From contig CANJKZ010000932.1 of NCBI GenBank assembly GCA_947471745.1, forward strand, positions 620,001 through 684,000: a stretch of DNA of 64,000 nt. Direction: 5' to 3'. The translations under genes and the position numbers were made by a program. Positions 61,103 to 64,000 of the stretch are shown here, piece after piece (position 1 is the first letter of the stretch; each line of letters begins with the position of its first letter). Below the pieces are notes generated by a model. That model was not told where the DNA came from, made no database searches, and saw only the letters and a list, made by a program, of their open reading frames with translations. Source of the DNA: Closterium sp. Naga37s-1 (lineage: Eukaryota; Streptophyta; Zygnematophyceae; Desmidiales; Closteriaceae).

Positions 61103-61398
61103 TGTAACTGTAGCATGTGTCTTGTAAGTAAAAAGCCTTTTTCCATACAGGGGTTTACTCTTTTGCGTCAACCCCGACTTTTGGAAGTGCATGTTCAGCT
61201 GGTTTGCTTGCTACCGAAGCAACCTCGCGTCGCTTTGGTTTCCCTTTGCCCAACTTGCACACAGCCTCATATTCCCGAGGTTGTCGCCTAGCTAGGTTGA
61301 CCCACTATATTATCGCGTGCCTTTCATTGTGTCGTCAGTTCATTTAGCCACAAGCTTCGTTATTCGTTTTCCGCGCAACTATAATTTACAACTCATAC
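61103..61398 (+). repeat. Probable Gypsy LTR
   Basis: The right end is inferred from the primer-binding site at 61402 (TAGTATCAGAGC, one mismatch to the plant Met-tRNA site). The left end, TGTAAC, is a guess because the second LTR is not in the window. Confidence 0.4.
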
Positions 61399-61401
61399 AC
61401 C

Positions 61402-61413
61402 TAGTATCAGAGC
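61402..61413 (+). other. Primer-binding site of the Gypsy relic
   Basis: TAGTATCAGAGC; canonical plant form is TGGTATCAGAGC. It lies about 200 nt upstream of gag. Confidence 0.65.
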
Positions 61414-61602
61414 TACTTTCCTAGTTCACCCCACTTTTCGAAGGTAGTTTAGTGGCACGATGTGACTGGTACGGTGGGCTGCAAAACGGTTGGTTGCAAG
61501 TTTATTAAAATAAACTTGCTCGACCCCAATAGATTTTGCGCTTGCACTATTGCCATATAGTAACGGATACCCACTTGCCTACTAGACATAACTTGTGATA
61601 TA

Positions 61603-62914
61603 TGGATCAGGCGACATTTAACGCGTTGATGCAACAAGTGGCAGAAATTTCAGCATGCATGAAGGCATTAACGACAGAAGTGGAGAGACAACGTGAAGAA
61701 AACAACGAGCTACACTAGGCGCATGGTGAAGCGCAACAGGAGTTGCCTGCGGAAGAAGGCGAGAGCACTGGTTAAGCGGTGAGCGGCAATCCACTGGAGG
61801 AGCTCATACGCGGTTTGGAAGAAGATAGCCAGTGAGCGGCAGCGTCAACATTTGCAGTGACAACAATTAATATTAAACCTGCGAGCCCGCCTCCGTTCAA
61901 CCCTACAAGCAAGAGTACTTCAGTTAAGGGGTGGTTGTTTGGCGTGGAGGTGTTCTTCACTACAGCGAACGTTAACGACGATGCCACATGTATTAATTAC
62001 ACGGTATCGCTGCTGCGAGGCACATATCTTGAATGGTGGCGATAAACCTTGGACACGTGGACCCCGACAGGTGTGACACATGCGGCAGACGGGACTTCAG
62101 ACTTTGCTAATGGGAGGGAATCATCAATATTCAGTGTGGCCATAATTCACACATAGAAAATGTGGGGTGCAGCCTTACGAGAGCGTTTCGAGCATGTATC
62201 CGCCTCAGAACACGCTCGCATGAAGCTGCGTGCCTGGTCGCAGTTGGCATCCGTTCAAGACTACACGGCGTCGTTTACGGCGCTAGCCGACCAAATGGAC
62301 AACATGGCGAAGGCGGAGTGGCTCAACAAATAGATTAGGGGCCTCGAATATGAGATAAAGTATGAGGTGCGCAGGAGCCGTCCATCTACATTCAACGAAG
62401 CCATCCGATTGGCCGAGAGCACAGATGCGCTGATGCAGTGGGCGAGATCGAATTCTTGGGAGGGAAACCGTTTTCATGGACAGACCCAACGGGCCACGAT
62501 TAACGGAGTCCATGCGCCATACCGTCCTTTTACGGAGTTGTGTTTTAAGTGCGGGAAGCCGGGTCACGTGTATAAAGACTGCCTTGACATGACGCAGGGA
62601 AAGAAGAACGACGTGAAAGAGCTGGAAAATGGGAAGAGTCAGTAACAGACGGGCCCCTAACTGACTATGCTCTGTCGCCCGAACCCCACCATCCCCACCG
62701 AGTCGTGGTTCCGATTCATGCAATTGATCGCACTCGGACGAATAACGGGGATAATCGTGTGGATCACCCTATGCTGGTTGCTGGCACGGTGTTGAGGAAA
62801 TTTTAAAAAATGTTTGTCGATGGCGGGGCTAGCCATAGCCTATTCAATCTGGCGATAGCAAAAAAATACAAGTTGCAGTTGGACAGGTGCCTGCCCGAAA
62901 TTGACGCTCACCTC
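61603..62914 (+). pseudogene. Ty3/Gypsy gag and protease start, with many stops
   Basis: From MDQATFNALMQQVAEI (61603) one frame runs through a coiled-coil-like start, a capsid region (PPPFNPTSKSTSVKGWLFGVE, LLRGTYLEWW, LRAWSQLASVQDYTASF) and a CCHC zinc knuckle (CFKCGKPGHVYKDC, about 62544). At least five in-frame stops interrupt it. Farther on, VDGGASHSLFNLAIAKKY (from about 62815) is a retropepsin start with DGG for DSG. The sequence is cut at 62914 by a Copia LTR. Confidence 0.85.
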
Positions 62915-63045
62915 TGTCAGAATGTTATATTGCTTAATTTGTGTAGGCTATAGTGGGGTAGCCCATAAGGGGTACAACCCAATTAGGGTTAGTACTTGTA
63001 CCCAACTCTTTCATAGTTCATCCATTCTCGTTCATTCTTCTGACA
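62915..63045 (+). repeat. Copia LTR (131 bp)
   Basis: Same family as 2262, 4066 and 21857. It interrupts the Gypsy protease. Confidence 0.88.
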
Positions 63046-63063
63046 TGGTTTCAGAGCAGGTCC
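63046..63063 (+). other. Primer-binding site of element G
   Basis: TGGTTTCAGAGCAGGTCC, identical to that of element B. Confidence 0.85.
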
Positions 63064-63099
63064 TCCGCTAGGACCGGTTTTTTTTCCCTTGGGCCCACC

Positions 63100-63835
63100 A
63101 CAGCGCTACCCTGCTAGCCGCCCTCTGCAGCCCTCGCGCTGCCCCTACTGCCTGTCGCGACAGTTAGGCCCCTAGGCCCGTCGCCCTAGACCCGTCGCTC
63201 CGCGGCCCGTCGTCCCTAGGCCCCGTCGCCCCGCGGCCCCCGTCGCCCTAGGCCCCGTCGCCCCGCGGCCCTCGTCGCCCACAGCCCGTCGCCCTAGGCC
63301 CCGTCGCCCTAGGCCCCGTCGCCCTCGGCCCTGTCGCCCCTCGGCCCTACGCCCTAGGCCCCGTCGCCCCGCGGCCCGTCGCCCTAGGCCCCGTCGCCCC
63401 GCGGCCCCCATCGCCCTAGGCCCCGTCGCCCTAGGCCCTGTCGCCCTAGGCCCCATCGCCCTAGGCCCCGTCGCCCCGCGGCCCTCCCGTCGCCCTAGGC
63501 CCCGTCGCCCTGCGGCCCCCCATCGCCCTAGGCCCCGTCGCCCCGCGGCCCCCGTCGCCCTAGGCCCCGTCGCCCCGCGGCCCGTCGCCCTAGGCCCCGT
63601 CGCCCTCTGCCCCGTCGCCCTAGGCCTGTCGCCCTAGGCCCCGTCGCCCCGAGGCCCCGGGCCTTCGTTTCTGGCTCCATGGCCCTTCGTTCCTGGCCCC
63701 GCGGCCCGTCGCCCCTAGGCCCCCGGCCCCTCGGCCCCCTTTGTTCCTGGCCCCGCGGCCCGTCGCCCCTAGGCCCCAGACCCCTCGGCCCCTTCGTTCC
63801 TGGCCGCGCGGCCTGACGCCCCTAGCCCCCCCCGG
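63100..63835 (+). repeat. GC-rich tandem-repeat leader of element G
   Basis: About 15-bp units with core GTCGCCCTAGGCCCC, interspersed with GTCGCCCCGCGGCCC. Confidence 0.82.
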
Positions 63836-63928
63836 CCTGCTACTGCTGCTACTGCTGCTACTGCTGCTGCTGCTGCTGCTGCTGCCTGCCCTGTGCTCTT
63901 CGCTCCCTGCTCTGCGTGCTGCGCCCCT

Positions 63929-64000
63929 TGTCAGAACCTTATAGCTTATACATTTGTGTAGGCTGTAGTGGGGTAGCCCACAAGGGGTACAACCCAATTA
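63929..64000 (+). repeat. Second Copia LTR, partial at window edge
   Basis: TGTCAGAACC onward aligns with the first 72 bp of the family LTR. Confidence 0.85.

Larger units (their letters stand above)
62915..64000 (+). mobile_element. Copia LTR plus leader, followed by a second LTR (element G)
   Basis: LTR 62915..63045 (TGTCAGAATG to TTCTGACA), primer site 63046..63063, GC-rich leader with 15-bp units (core CGTCGCCCTAGGCCC) to about 63830 and a CTG-rich end. Where gag should start, another LTR of the same family begins at 63929 and runs off the window. Confidence 0.85.

Overview
The window looks like nuclear DNA of a green-lineage eukaryote. The evidence is spliced genes with GT-AG introns, a receptor-like-kinase type Ser/Thr kinase, a DEAD-box helicase that matches plant RH47, and Copia, Ty3/Gypsy, hAT and LINE elements. 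The Copia primer-binding sites resemble the plant initiator-Met-tRNA type. The very G/C-rich Copia leaders and Gag sequences recall zygnematophyte algae such as Closterium, but that is a memory-based inference that a search must settle.

Two host genes can be reconstructed. A minus-strand gene (about 54.6 kb down to 4.0 kb) encodes two kinase domains in tandem. The first (exons a-f, 54601 to about 32470) has lost its glycine loop, HRD and DFG motifs, so it is a pseudokinase. The second (exons f-k, about 32260 to 4005) keeps GSGGFG, AVK, HRD and DFG. One continuous exon (32067..32897) joins the end of the first to the start of the second. All corresponding introns have the same phase in both halves (one boundary only after allowing a 1-nt loss), so the gene arose by duplication of a whole kinase cassette. 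A plus-strand gene (55774..60738, six exons, 628 aa) is an intact RH47-like DEAD-box helicase.

Nearly everything else is repeat or transposon, much of it inside the kinase gene. Its introns hold a 15.75-kb satellite of a 14-bp unit (33001..48756), a 3-kb LINE with an open ORF (51187..54185), a decayed endonuclease-type LINE carrying a hAT transposase (about 22640..29300), and a non-autonomous hAT element (31129..31789). Its last coding exon is split by a 17.9-kb Copia-based complex (4066..21988) flanked by the 5-bp duplication TCATA. Inside that complex lie a solo LTR, an opposing Copia fragment, a chromodomain Gypsy fragment and a complete 2.7-kb LTR element with its own 5-bp duplication.

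The left end (1..3885) has a reverse-oriented Copia element and a 138-bp solo LTR interrupted by a hAT element. The right end (61100..64000) has a Gypsy gag/protease relic cut by another Copia LTR and leader. Both host genes also carry decayed short tandem copies of exon edges and splice donors inside their introns. Several frameshifts and stops suggest the kinase gene is decaying; the helicase gene looks sound.
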